From: Symbiodinium natans
Taxonomy: Eukaryota > Sar > Dinophyceae > Suessiales > Symbiodiniaceae
DNA length: 64,000 nt
NCBI GenBank assembly: GCA_905221605.1
Contig: CAJNDS010002827.1
Span: forward strand, 149,235-213,234
Direction of reading: 5' to 3'
Shown: piece by piece, positions 9,751 through 20,771 of the stretch
Layout of the letters: each line of letters begins with the position of its first letter
How positions within the stretch are numbered: position 1 is the stretch's first letter
Program-made: the position numbers and the translations under genes
The notes under the pieces: generated by a model
The model's database searches: none
What the model was told of the DNA's origin: nothing
What the model saw: the letters and a program-made list of their open reading frames with translations, nothing else

Positions 9751-10349
9751 AGCAACACCTCTCGCTCAACATCCCACGTATCTCCTCACCAACCCAGCGC
9801 ACAAAACTCAGCGCTCGTAAACAGAAGGGTATACATAAGTGCAAAGCAGCACATCAAGCCAGCGGCATCATTGGGCCAGGCGATCCAAGATGCGGGCCTA
9901 GTGAGATCAATCCGACAGCAATACGACTGGCAGGAATCGCGAAAGCTGAAAGCACAGAATGTGCACGGACTAATCACCGGCCTCCCGTTCCGCTCATCTT
10001 TGATCGCTACGTGCTATGCTGATTCCCAGCTTGTCCTACTTGAAACATGTGCTTCGGGCTGGGCTTGAAACCTGCCAAACCACAGGTGGATTGTGCTCAG
10101 CCCGCTGTTATCTGGGCCCCAATCTGGAAAACTGGCCTGCGCAATGGCATGTGTATTCAGGCTGAGGCCATTTGTACTTGGGCTACCAAAGCTTCCCTCA
10201 GTAAGCAAAGATGCGGATGGCTGAGTTCGACACGAACAACTTCCTGCCTGTATGAAACAGATTGCAACCGGGCCAGTTGTGTTTGCTGTGCGCTTGCGGG
10301 AGTCTGAGAGCACCAAAGGCTCGGAAAACTCTTGGTGAAACTGCCGAAG
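9751..10349. other. spacer between candidate exons and J-domain gene
   Basis: No ORF with recognisable content on either strand. It may contain the 3' UTR of the J-domain gene. Confidence 0.4.
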
Positions 10350-11459
10350 CTACAGCTTCAGCTCCACGAAATCAGCAAAGTCTGCAATCGTTTTAACCCA
10401 GTCGGGCAACTGTATCTTTGCACCTTGACCTTTCTTTTCCATTACATTTACCAGGTCGGCATCGAAGTCTTCTTCCAACAACATTAAACAGATGGAAACA
10501 TCATCCCAACTTGAAGGGTCAAAAAAACCTATCTCATCCAGTGTCATGTCAGTCAGCATGCTTTCAGGAAGACCTATCCATTGAGCTATGCGATGCTCCA
10601 CAATCTGTAAAGTCTTCGCCGAAGCAGGCTCTGATGGAATGCCGAGTTCTTTGGGCGGAGATCCGCCTCTGAGCCGTTGTCTCACGGCAAGCCGGCGCTG
10701 CTCACGCTTCTTTTCGATCCAATCCTCCACCCTGTCAAGGACATCCTGGTCTGCTTGACGTGCACGCAACTCTTCCCAGTACTCATTCTCCTTCTGATAG
10801 CGTCCCCGGAGCTGATCATCTGACAAATCTTTGTCGGACTCATTGAACCTCATTTTGAGTTCATCTGTCAACTCCGTCTCCAATTCAGCGAAGAAGTCAC
10901 GACCACGCAATTCCCAATAATCCTCGGACATGGTTTGGCCTCTCTCTTTTCGATTGATGGGCTCTGCAACTTTCGACTTCCACTCCCCAACCATTCCAAG
11001 CGATGCAAGCTCCTCAACTGCACGCTTGATTAGCTGGAATTTTTCTGCGCTCCCAGTTCCAGGGACATCAGGATGATAGATTTTGGCTTGCTTCCTGAAG
11101 GCAGCACGCAGCTCATCCGCTCCGATGTCGTCAAAGGGGGAAACATCTAGGATTTCGTAAGGGTTGAACTCGCCTGTATTGAAAATGTCCGAATCCTCAT
11201 CAATTTCGTCTACACCTCCTTTCCGTCGGCCTTTTGCTTCATCGTTCGTGCTGCTCTGAGTGAAAGGTATTGTTTCACCTGGACGAAATCCATCCCCCTG
11301 GAAAAATGCATTGCAAGCCAAATGTGATGGTGGATGCTGGCAGGTGTTGGAGCTTACAAAACTTCGAGCGTGCCACCGCAATAGGGGCACGAACGCAACA
11401 ACACCCAACCAGCCAGCCAAACGCTTCAGTAGCTTCGCCTTCGCGGAATGGCGGCGCAT
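10350..11459 (-). CDS. J-domain (DnaJ-like) protein, probably organelle-targeted or membrane-anchored
   Basis: The best start is the ATG at 11459 (MRRHSAKAKLLKRLAGWLGV), giving 369 residues; the frame also reads upstream through GTG codons. A basic N-terminus is followed by a hydrophobic stretch (LAGWLGVVAFVPLL), consistent with a transit peptide or signal anchor. The J domain follows near residues 98-150: NPYEILDVSPFDDIGADELR, RKQAKIYHPDVPG with the HPD motif needed to stimulate Hsp70 ATPase, then FQLIKRAVEELASLG. A long charged helical region comes next (ELRARQADQDVLDRVEDWIE). The C-terminal ~70 residues (DPSSWDDVSICLMLLEEDF, IQLPDWVKTIADFADFVE) resemble an acyl-carrier fold. It is intronless here, complete and undamaged, in contrast to the retroelement debris on both sides. 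Its Hsp70 partner is unknown. Confidence 0.8.
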   Translation of the reverse strand: MRRHSAKAKLLKRLAGWLGVVAFVPLLRWHARSFVSSNTCQHPPSHLACNAFFQGDGFRPGETIPFTQSSTNDEAKGRRKGGVDEIDEDSDIFNTGEFNPYEILDVSPFDDIGADELRAAFRKQAKIYHPDVPGTGSAEKFQLIKRAVEELASLGMVGEWKSKVAEPINRKERGQTMSEDYWELRGRDFFAELETELTDELKMRFNESDKDLSDDQLRGRYQKENEYWEELRARQADQDVLDRVEDWIEKKREQRRLAVRQRLRGGSPPKELGIPSEPASAKTLQIVEHRIAQWIGLPESMLTDMTLDEIGFFDPSSWDDVSICLMLLEEDFDADLVNVMEKKGQGAKIQLPDWVKTIADFADFVELKL

Positions 11460-11480
11460 GAGCTGAACAATTGGCACCAC

Positions 11481-13676
11481 TCAACCTGCCTCCTACACTG
11501 CTTGCTCGGGATGTCGATGTTGCCGTTTTAGTCCCGTCACCGGTGTGACTTTGCTACCCAAACCAATGGCTGCTCACCTGTTACCTAGTCATCAACAAGG
11601 ACATGTTGACACAACACCCTGATGGCGTGAAACGCTGCAGACGAATGCGAAGCCTTGCGGGTAAGGGATACAAACTTGGCATACAATCATTAAAAGCACA
11701 GGCACATGGCCTGCATTAAAGGCTGGTGGTCGATGTTTTTGTTCAAACCGAGGTTGCCGATTACATGGCCTAGTATGGTATACACTCCAGAACCTCTTGG
11801 CCACAGACTTCGCAAAAATGAAGTCGCACAGCTTTTTGATTGAGATCCTGTGGGATGGATATGTGCTGCTGCCTGAGTTGAAGAAAGGCCTGCTGAAAAG
11901 GCAAAGGTGCTGCCATGACTTTCAGAAAACTGCCTAGGCCAACATAACAAAAAATCAAAGTGCACATCTGGTTCAGGCGGTTATGTGTCTTGAGTTCTTG
12001 AGAACGAGAAGTTGTGGATTCGATTTTGAAAGAAAGGTCAACGCAAGAAAGTTTGCTTCCTGGAAGGCCTTTGAAAGGCGCAAAACGCAGCCAAAACCTG
12101 TAGCTCAGCATCTTTGGCTTTGTGTATACCCTTTCTATGCATGTCTATGCATTTGAAGAAGACTGCCGAGAAGATATTCGCTCTCACCAGGCTGCTTCCC
12201 ATGGGCAACAAAGCTCAGAGTGTCTCTGTTTTGGGCATCGGTGAGCCTAGACTGAGGCGATTTAGTGCGCTTGCTGACTTGCAGGTTGACGAGCTCATTC
12301 GTTTTTTCCTCAAAAAAGCCTATCCTGCGCGCGATAATGATGGCACTAATTTGATTGTGCAGAAATGTATGAGCTCGGTTTGGCCTTGTCATCGTTCATA
12401 AATCTGATGCATGCAGTGGTGTTAAGACGGCATAAGAAATCTCTGTCGAGCTTCCTAAGGATAGTTATTCGAAGGTCACACAAGCTATACTCCTCTTGCT
12501 AGTTCCAGACCGCTGCAAGGCTGCAGTGAAATGGAAAGTCTCCCTTCATGAGCTTCAGAACGTACTTACTCGAATTGAGAAGAAAGATTTCCGATATTGT
12601 CGCAAGGCAGCTCGCAAGCCTTTTATGCTGGTGGTTGAAAGGTGTCTTGCGAAAATGGCTAAAGACCTAATGGAAGAAAGGTACGCATTGTTGCCAATAG
12701 TTTGGCAAAGCCAGTCGGCTTGTACGCCAAGTGAACAAACTCACGATCTTTTGCAACTCGATTCTGAGCCTGAATGTCGCATCATGATCTCAGTTCAAGA
12801 CGCTACTCCTACAAGGTCCAAAAGTCACATTCTGTTCAAGCAAAATATGGTTCACGGTACGGGAGAAAATGTTGATCACCCCGCCCAAATACGCTGCTTG
12901 CCCTCTTGGCTGCAACGTGTTTGCATCAACCTCAATCATCAACATGATGCACGTTTGTGACGGACCTTGGGCTCAAGCAAGTATCAACTGTACACCTACA
13001 TCTACAAACTGAACTACGCATGTCATGCCAGGCTGCATGACTGCTTGACTGATGCAAGCGGACGCCATGACACATCAGGAGATGTGTTGCACACTTGGTC
13101 ACTGGGACCCGTAGTTGTTGAGATTGGGATGGCCTAGTTACCATCCGAATGAATGCTCATTCCTTTGGAGTTATGACTGCTCCACAGTCAACACTTTCGG
13201 GGCGCATAATACAGGATTGTCAAACACACACCCATGCACAAGCTCTGCTGGCTGGTAAACATAAGTGTGGATTGAAGTTGCAAGTCGAAACATTCACCCA
13301 AAGCGGTTGCGGCACTCGGCCCAAGGATGCAATGTTCGGATATTGCTGTCTCTGGTGGTGTGGCAAGATGCATGGCGGTAGCATCTTCCAGTGGGCGTGA
13401 CAACCACCCTGTTTGGCACAATGGCTGCCAACCTCGCCACTTCCATGGGCATACGCACATTGCTGTTCATTGTTGTTGACGCATCTTTCTGCGACACGGC
13501 ATCTCCAAGAGGAGCATTTCTCAGTCTCCTGATTTGCTCGCTGCAGCATCCACTGGGCATATCCAAGATACATCATGAGCATTATCCACAAGATATTCAG
13601 CTTGAAGAACTCGGCCCATGTAGTCTCGTGTTCGGGCACATCAATGCTCGAAGTCGTCATAGTGGTGATGCTCAGA
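11481..13676. other. no supported gene
   Basis: Plus-strand ORFs at 12114-12401 and 12496-12960 have plausible composition but no recognised motif and are not conserved with anything else in the window. They could be exons of an unknown gene. Otherwise only short antisense shadows are seen. Confidence 0.4.
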
Positions 13677-14237
13677 TCAAGAGGGACCGCACATGTTGTT
13701 TTTTGTTTCGAAGTTCTCACTAGCACAGCCATCACACCGGCTCCGTAGCCGCTCAAGGCTCACAAGTGTGAGTAGCAACGCCACACAAACCCCAAATGCA
13801 ACGATCCACACATGTCGGATTCCACCACCCATCATCTCAGCTTGGATTCCCACACTCACTCTTGTAGCTGCTTCGGCACCGGAAACAAGACTGAGCAACA
13901 TGACCATCATTGCACTATTCAAGCTGTTGCTGAACCCATTCGTCTTCAAGGTTTTGCACACCAGCCTTCGCACACGTGCAGTTTCCATGCCATTGTCCAC
14001 TGTTCGAACAAGGGCATTGCGCTCGTCCTCTCCCACTGGCACCACATTGTCACCTATGCACTCCACAAAGTCATGCATGCGCAGCAGGGCTTTCAGCCTG
14101 GTTCCACTTGCCGGAACCTTGGTTCCTAGATCTCCAGGGTTCCTCCGGCCATCGACGGATTTCACTTGGAGCGTGCCATCACTGACCTTTTCCTGCACCC
14201 ACAAAAAACGCCCGTCCAAATGTCTCACTTTTGACAC
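13677..14237 (-). pseudogene. copia D RNase H tail with C-terminal membrane segment
   Basis: It starts with the last RNase H segment (SKVRHLDGRFLWVQEKVSDG, DGRRNPGDLGTKVP), the usual end of a copia polyprotein. The frame then continues for about 130 residues with two hydrophobic segments (SAMMVMLLSLVSGAEAAT and HVWIVAFGVCVALLLTLVSL) and a short basic, Cys-containing end. The layout parallels the tail of the copia element at 1-4526. Confidence 0.6.
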
Positions 14238-14243
14238 TCCACG

Positions 14244-15503
14244 CTACAAGGCTATCTGTCTGCAAGATTGGTTGTCTGTTCGCATAATTAGCATTACCCC
14301 TTGCTGCAGTAGGAACTCTGCTGCGGAAACCAAAGCGTAAAACTCGGATTCTGTGCTGGACAAGCTGGCGCATCGCTGGCTGCGACACGACGTATGCACA
14401 CAACAAGTGTTGAGTAGGTAGGCACCACTGCTCATTGACCGTCTGTTCTGCTTGTTTCCCGACCAATCTGCATCGCAACACACTTCATTGCTCGCATAGT
14501 TGCCCGTGCAATCCAAGTAGCTGGCCAATCTTTGTGCAGCGGCCCAGCTCTTCTCGGTGGGATTCTTCGATCGTTGGGACAACACACGCACAGTGAACGC
14601 GATGTCTGCTCTGTCCTGCGAAACGTACATTGCGATTCCCACAGCACTCCTGAACTGTGCTGCTTTGTCAAAGGACAACACTTTGGAATCGTCGGGCACA
14701 AGCAACTCTTTGACACTAGGCGCGGGCACCTTCCTAAATGACCGGACCTCCAGCAACTGGCACATGTTGACAGCATGGTCGGCAAGTGGCTTCACAAGCA
14801 CTCCATCTTCAAGCAACACATGTTCACGCTTGAGGAACTTGAAGTTGTCACCGGGATTCATTGCAAGCTCATATGACCTCGAAATTTTCTTCGATGCTCG
14901 GCAGAAGTTGTTCCTTCAGCCATTTGACAAAGCCAACAAGGCACAAGTCATCCACATGGATCACTCCCGGGTTGCTACGGCCGGCGCTGTCAAGAATCTT
15001 GTACACTGAAGGGCATTCAGCGCACGCTACAAGCTTGTGTCTCTCGCCTATGTACTTCATGATGAACCCATGCCACCTTGCTGTTCCATCCCTCTGGCCA
15101 GGGATCATGCGAAGGAATCGCATCTTGGTGCCTTCGAAGCCTGGAAGCTTGGCCAACGGACGCACAAGAAAGCATCCTTGATGTCCAACGCCAGGATTCC
15201 CACCTGGCTTTCGTAGTCGCAAGCACCGGACTCGTCTCTTCGGCGCTTCAGCTCGCAGTAAAGCCACGGGAGCACTTTCGTGGTGATTGAGGAAGTAGCA
15301 GGTGCATACAAACCTTCTTTATCCCTTTCCAACCACCGGTATTCCCTAGCCACTAGTCTGCTTCTTCTGAAGAACATCTGACGGCCACAGCGCTTCTTCT
15401 TCCGCCAGGCGCGAACGAACTTGGAGGAAAGCTCCTTGTGATCTGAGGTGTCGAAGTCTGGGGCGACTTCTTCGATCACCTTCATTCTCTTCAGCCGCTC
15501 CAC
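14244..15503 (-). pseudogene. copia D reverse transcriptase and RNase H
   Basis: Three overlapping minus frames (15503-15105, 15267-14869, 14861-14244) carry successive RT parts: KFVRAWRKKKRCGRQMFFRR and SRLVAREYRW, ILALDIKDAFLCV (catalytic Asp), NPGVIHVDDLCLVG (VDD box), then copia RNase H with CCDADWSGNKQNRRSMSSGA, CASLSSTESEFYALV and IMRTDNQSC. Frame changes near 15200 and 14865 show decay. Confidence 0.8.
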
Positions 15504-16261
15504 CTCAAAGCCGTCTGCAAGGAAGTCAGCTGGCTCAAATCCTGCTCGGACAGATCAGGAATTTCATCGAACCACAGTCTTGCCTCGCTGTTCAGGGCTT
15601 CTACATCATCTTTCTTGTGAACATCCCATTCTGCATCGACTTCATCGCTCATGTCCACATACACAGCAGCATCCAGGGGCTGACTCAAGAAGCTCGTCAT
15701 TGATCGGGTGCTCGCTGGCACCGATCCGGGCCACTCGCTGGTACTTGTGCGCCTGTCCTTCAGGCGCCTCAGCACTCCGGTTGGTTTGGCAGACCCTTCA
15801 GGCGAGGATGGACTGGACGATGAAGATGAGGAGCTCGGGTCAGAGCCGGCAACATGCATGGGGGATGCATTTGCTGGACGTGGAAGCTCTGGCAATACGA
15901 TTTGTGATCAAGCAAGAGGGTCTTCCGAGAAGCTGGAGCGCTCTCGCGCACTGAAGCTGGCACAGGATTCAAGGCTGGCACCCCCGCCATGCTGGGCATA
16001 TCTGACGCTTGTGGTGCATCTGGCATTGGCTCAACTGATGCACTCTGCTCGAACACAGGTTTCGGCAGGCTTTGCCACGCGGTGCTTAGGTTGGGGAAAG
16101 GTCTTACTACCTAAAACCCCTGGTAGTTCCAGGGGAACCCTTACCAGATTCTTTTCCTCAACGCAAGGCTTGGCGTTTCGGCGAATGGACCGGGTGGTCC
16201 ACACTCCCTGCGCACTCATCAGGACATGCATGTCACTGCTGGTGGTTTTGGTCAAGAACAC
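15491..16261 (-). pseudogene. copia D integrase C-terminal region and Ser/Pro-rich linker
   Basis: 16261-16031 holds the post-core integrase region (VWTTRSIRRNAKP, LVRVPLELPGVLGSKTFPQP). 15895-15491 is a low-complexity serine run (GSDPSSSSSSSSPSSPEGSA) and an acidic segment leading into RT. No catalytic residues are expected here. Confidence 0.55.
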
Positions 16262-16333
16262 TGCTCGGTGCCACTTACGATCACCCTTGGCCTTTCCTCG
16301 CCTAAAACCCCAAACGGGCTCCCCCGAACATGC

Positions 16334-16990
16334 CTAACTTACCCGAAAACCGGTCCCCGTGCAGCGCTCGAAGGCGGTTGCCCCGCCATGCACACCGAAC
16401 CTGTTCAGGATGTAACTTGCATGCACATAGCTCCATGCCATCAACGGATGCTCAGGTCCGATGGCTTCAGCAGCAAGGTCATATCGGGCTCGAACTTGAT
16501 CCAACAGGACATTGGACAATCCTCTGATCAAGTCAACGGCTTTCTCAACATGTCCTTTGCTTGCACGCGAATCCACTGGGGCATTTCGGATCAGGGTCTG
16601 AAATCCAAGACGGGTATGCACACCCACGATGAGGTCTTGCAAGGCCAGGGTAGATGGCTCGTTGTCTGTCTGAAGACACACGGAGTTGTGTCCCAGGTTC
16701 TGGATGAACCTCGTGAGCTCAACGGCAGTGAACCTCAAGCCCTCCTTTCCTTTGCTGGCAACCGGCAAACCTAGCAACGAACCTGTTCCAGTATCATGGG
16801 CAACCAGGACGGTTAACTTGCGTGCACGACCACTCGGCTGCTCACTGCTCACACCCGTGTAGCAGTAGTCAAAGCTCACGACAGGGATTGCACGATCTGG
16901 ACTCAAGGGAATTTTCACACGCTTGTCTCCAACACCTCTCATGCTCAAGCAGTGGCTGCACCAGGGCATGTATGGCCAGTGTAAGCTCAT
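16334..16990 (-). pseudogene. copia D integrase catalytic core
   Basis: It begins inside the HHCC zinc finger (HWPYMPWCSHCLSMRG). The first half of the finger (ERRLHELT) is in the neighbouring frame at about 16990, so a frameshift splits it. The core shows all three acidic residues: VVSFDYCYTGVSS, CLQTDNEPSTLALQ and SKGHVEKAVDLIRGL. A terminal ASYILNRFGVHGGATAFER resembles the conserved copia segment after the core. Confidence 0.8.
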
Positions 16991-17873
16991 GTAGACGCCT
17001 CTCGGCTTCGGAGGGCTCCTTGATGAGTCTCTGGCCTTCAGCCACTCTCACGCCTTCACTCTCAACTGTCTGTGCAACCTCACTTCTCAAGGCGATGTTC
17101 TGTTTGTCGATGTAGCCACGCAACCGGTCAAGGCATCTTTGCTTGCTGCCTGAGACAGAGACACCGGCGGACTTGCAGGCTGCCCGGATGGCAGACAAGG
17201 TTGACTGCAACGACAGCTCGACACCTTCTTCTTCTTTCAAGGGAATTTGGCAGTGTGCGTGCAACGACACCATCAAACACAAGCGTACTTCGGCCACCTC
17301 GTGCCTCCTCAGACTCAACCGGGATCACTTCAACATCAGGTAATGGGCTCATTCGATGGTTCAACAGAAACCGTTTCAGGCTCGGCATCATCGGGGCCCA
17401 ACACACTCATCTCAAAGTCGGATCCCTCAAGATCTGGATCGACATGTGGTTGCAGACCACTCCAGTTGATGAAGTGATCAAGCTGTCGATTCGGGACAAA
17501 CTTCATGTCTTCCGGGGCTTCATGTCCAGAGCTCAACACGCAAATGATTTCACACTCGCCATTAGGAAGCTCAGCCGCCGGATCACCCAGTTCCCCCCAC
17601 GCGCAACAGAACTCAAGCAACAGCCACTCAGTTTGGCCTGTTCTGCATGGCCTTACAAGCGTGGTGACCAATGGGTGCAACAAGCGAAGGATCAACGAAG
17701 TGCTTTCCTCGACCCCGATACAGCATCTGGCCTTGTTCGGTCATTTGCCACCCATATGTTGCCTCTGCCCTGCTGGCATCCACCTGAGCTTGCACGAACC
17801 TGACTTGATTGTCCTCAGGACGCGGGGCTGGAGTAACCTCTTGCCCACCAACACGAAAGATGGACGCACGCAC
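16869..17873 (-). pseudogene. copia D region between protease and integrase, with SAP-like motif
   Basis: Three short minus frames (17873-17628, 17695-17336, 17318-16869) bridge the protease and integrase. The last contains LSAIRAACKSAGVSVSGSKQ followed by RCLDRLRGYID, which fits the helix-Gly-helix pattern of SAP DNA-binding motifs. The others are acidic and unrecognised. Confidence 0.45.
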
Positions 17874-18180
17874 ACACAGCGAGTTCCCTCGGAAGCTCGA
17901 CTCTTACTCCACTGTCATGCTCCATGCACATGTAGGGCTCCCGTTGCGGCCACCAACCTGAACGCATGAGCTTGCCTTTGCACAACAAGGGCTGAGTCAC
18001 GGGAGCAATGGCACACACTTCTTTCCAGATGACAGGCTCGCCCGTCTCGTCATGTACAACAAACGAAACCTCTCTGAGATCTTGCACAAAAACCTCCGCG
18101 CCATATCCAATCAGCCAGTACATCTCATTCGTAATACAAACGCAGAACATTTTACCGAGCTTCAGATTCAGCCCACGCAG
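17815..18180 (-). pseudogene. copia D protease remnant, C-terminal half
   Basis: YGAEVFVQDLREVSFVVHDE followed by VTQPLLCKGKLMRSGWW and VRVELPRE matches the later strands of the protease seen at 53510-54264 (TTPLLAVGKLYRAGFSL). The catalytic D-S/T-G is lost at the truncated 5' edge, near 18180. Confidence 0.5.
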
Positions 18181-18987
18181 ATGTTGCAGAAAGAGATGGT
18201 CCAACGACATGACAAGGCCACTGTGGTGTATCAAAGCTCTGATCTTGATATTGAGCGAGTGCGGCAATGGCGGGAGATTGTGCTTTCACAACTTGTGTCC
18301 CATCAGCAAACAGCTGGCGTACGCAATGCGCACAACCCATCGGTGCAGGTTGGTCCAGCAGGCAATCCTGCAGATGCGGTGAGATTGGTAGAAATCACAC
18401 AGGCAATTGCGCAGGCTTGCGTCTGTCCAGAGTGTGGACTTGGACACGCCAATCATCTAGGCTTAGCGACACATCGGAGAAAACAACATGGAGTTGTACC
18501 TGAACAAGAGCAGACGGACACCAAGCAATATCCAGTTGAACATGCGGTGGATGGTTTACCAAAATGCAGACATTGCCTTAAGGAACTCACGACCTGGCCA
18601 TGCTTTGCTGTGCACATTGCACAATGTCCAGTTCTCAAAATGGGCAAAGGGGCTGACATTGGTTCTGGTGCCTTGACTGAAGACGCTGAGGCACAGACAG
18701 TTCTTGCTGAGCAGGGCTGGCGCGGACTCACCAAGGATCCGCCCATAGACAAAATGCGCAATCACTGTGCCTTGTGTAATCTGTGGGCTTCCTCCTTTGA
18801 TCGAGTCAAAACGCATATCAGATGCAAGCATCCCGAATACGTTGCAGTTGCTGAACATGTAAACGCAGCCTGTCAGTCTTTAAGTGGTACCGTGGGACGA
18901 CCGCGCACGGTGCCTTTTACAACAAGACTCAGGCCCCATCAAGACATGCAGCTGCATGTTGCGTGTAGTGACAAAGTCTGTTCCTAG
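18170..18987 (+). pseudogene. LINE fragment: C2H2 zinc-finger region downstream of RT
   Basis: Plus-strand frame of about 270 meaningful residues with three fingers: CPECGLGHANHLGLATHRRK-QH, CRHCLKELTTWPCFAVHIAQ-C and CALCNLWASSFDRVKTHIRC-KH. Number, spacing and style match the finger block of the LINE at 24439-29613 (for example CPVCGVYFPSNKTMRQH). The RT upstream and any protease downstream are missing, so it is a truncated copy or a related family. It abuts, in opposite orientation, the broken protease of copia D. Confidence 0.65.
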
Positions 18988-20265
18988 AACATAATCCACA
19001 GGCATGGAGCCGACGTCCCAGGAGATCGAGAAGATGGAGATGGAGATGTTCAAGCTCTTCCCCTTCGGCCTCAGATCACTTGGATTTGCTGCTTTTGTTG
19101 GGTTTTGGGATAAGGCACAGCTGGGCTATGTTCCGAGTTTGGGAAGCTCAGTACTTCCTGGTGATTGGATATTGTGCCATGTACGGCGCAAAGTGACTGG
19201 CAAGAGCGCGAACTTTCACTTGGAATGCCTCTGGGCTCTCTCCATGCGGAGTTCATGACATGGGTTGATGCTGGAAAACAACAAATCTTGGTTTGCCACT
19301 GTGCAGTGCAACTACAAAGGCGAGAAGTGGTGGATTGCTGCTTTTGATTTCATGCGATTTTTGCCAAAGCCTCAGACATTCGTTGGAGCACAATTATTCC
19401 GGGCACACTCGTGCACGCTCGCTTGATTTTGTACATGTGTACCAAAATGCATGGTGCATTCAGAAAATAACAAGTCCGGCGACCAGGGGAGATACACGGC
19501 AGCTCTACAACGACGAGCGCAGGTCTAGAACAAATTACACTCCACAATGCGAAGCCTCCCGCTGCGCAACACAGTCATAGTCGCTGGCGAGCTGGAACCT
19601 CTGGCAGGTTTGGTGGGGTCGCAGGTTCCCACTGACAATCCTCCAGGCCACGCGGACGCACAGATCTTTTAACTTCTCTAGAATTTTGATTTGCTTGCTC
19701 TGAACACTTGAGGGCGAGGGCGCGGCTACATTTGACAGATCAAAACGGACAAATCCGAAACTGCTCTACGATTTTCCAGTTGCAATGTGGAGAACTCCTG
19801 TTCAGGCCACTGGGTGAGACCCAGACAATCATAGAAAGGCGCGGGATCTCAGCAGCTCAGCGGACATCAGGTCACGCGTGCGCTTGATTCGCAGCCTCGA
19901 CTCTCGTGAGGAGCCGACTCCGAGTACAATCGATTCAATCCTGGTGAGAGCATGGAAGCAGCATATGGAAGGAAGATTCTGTGCGGGTACAAGTTCGCGA
20001 CTTGTGGAAGGCACAAGCAAGGTCTCAAGAATCGACTCAACTTGTCCCGTATTTTGCAGTTCTGGCGTGCGAGCATGAAGGTACAGAGGTTACAAAAACG
20101 TCTCGGACAGCAGTGTCGAGACTTCAAGCGGCAGTGGAGTGAGCAACAACTTGCTGACATTGAGAAGTTTCGGAACCAACACAAGTCGGCGCAGGCATAC
20201 AAAAACATACTCTCTCTTTATTTGGATCATCTCCTGAAACTGCAAAAACAAAAGTGTTCCTAGAG
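18988..20265. other. unassigned stretch
   Basis: No recognised gene. A plus-strand ORF at 19952-20263 encodes a basic helical segment (RILQFWRASMKVQRLQKRLG, ADIEKFRNQHKSAQAY) that could be a LINE linker or maturase-like piece, but nothing identifies it. Confidence 0.35.
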
Positions 20266-20771
20266 CTAGGACGGATACACCATCCTTTCCGCTCTCACTG
20301 CCAAGCTCACTTTCCTTTGGCTTTGCAGCCTCACGCTTCTTCTTTTCTTCTTTCCTTCTTCACGAAAACTTTGCGATCTCGTAGAAGACGCCGGTGTCGT
20401 CCTTGCTGCTGCTGCTTCCTGTTCTTCCTTCTTTTCCTTTTTTTCCTTTCTCCTTCTTGTAGAACTCCTCCATTTGCTTGAGCTGCTCGTCACAGATCTT
20501 CTTGCCGTTCTTGTCGCGACGCTGCTTGATCCATCGACCGCGTGGTGGTTCTTTTCCTTGGCTGTCAAAGAAGTACCAGCACATCGAATCGCTGTTCCAC
20601 TTCCACTGGTAGAACTCGTTCTTGAACTGGAAGAAGACGTAGGACTTCCTGGCGCTGTCCTTTCCTGAGCCTTGTAGTTCTCCATCGAGTAAGGGCCTTT
20701 TTCCTTCTCCTCTGGGTCTCCTTCCTCAGGCTTCTTCAGCGACCAGAAATGTGACGGAGACGTCCACATCC
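20266..20771 (-). pseudogene. unknown coding fragment with aromatic WYFFDSxGK-type segment and Lys/Glu-rich tail
   Basis: The minus frame extending upstream of 20584 reads FFQFKNEFYQWKWNSDSMCW, then YFFDSQGKEPPRGRWIKQRR, then a Lys/Glu-rich coil (QLKQMEEFYKKEKGKKGKEG). The dense aromatics look selected, and the other two minus frames are Ser/Arg low complexity. It is joined abruptly to truncated copia RNase H at about 20771. I do not recognise the family; it may be an exon of a captured or neighbouring host gene. Confidence 0.35.

Larger units (their letters stand above)
13677..18180 (-). mobile_element. decayed Ty1/copia-like element D
   Basis: Reading the minus strand from 18180 to 13677: protease remnant, linker, SAP-like segment, integrase, Ser/Pro linker, RT, RNase H and a membrane-spanning tail, in copia order. 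Each domain is in a different frame, with breaks every few hundred bases, so it is a pseudogene. The 5' side is truncated at about 18170-18180 against a plus-strand LINE fragment. No LTRs were found. Confidence 0.8.

Noticed and set aside
13693-14340. Plus ORF of 215 codons
   Set aside because: Shadow of the minus-strand copia D RNase H tail.
20254-20481. Plus ORF rich in Phe/Leu (possible membrane protein)
   Set aside because: Antisense of the Lys/Glu-rich minus segment; hydrophobicity is a by-product of complementary codons.
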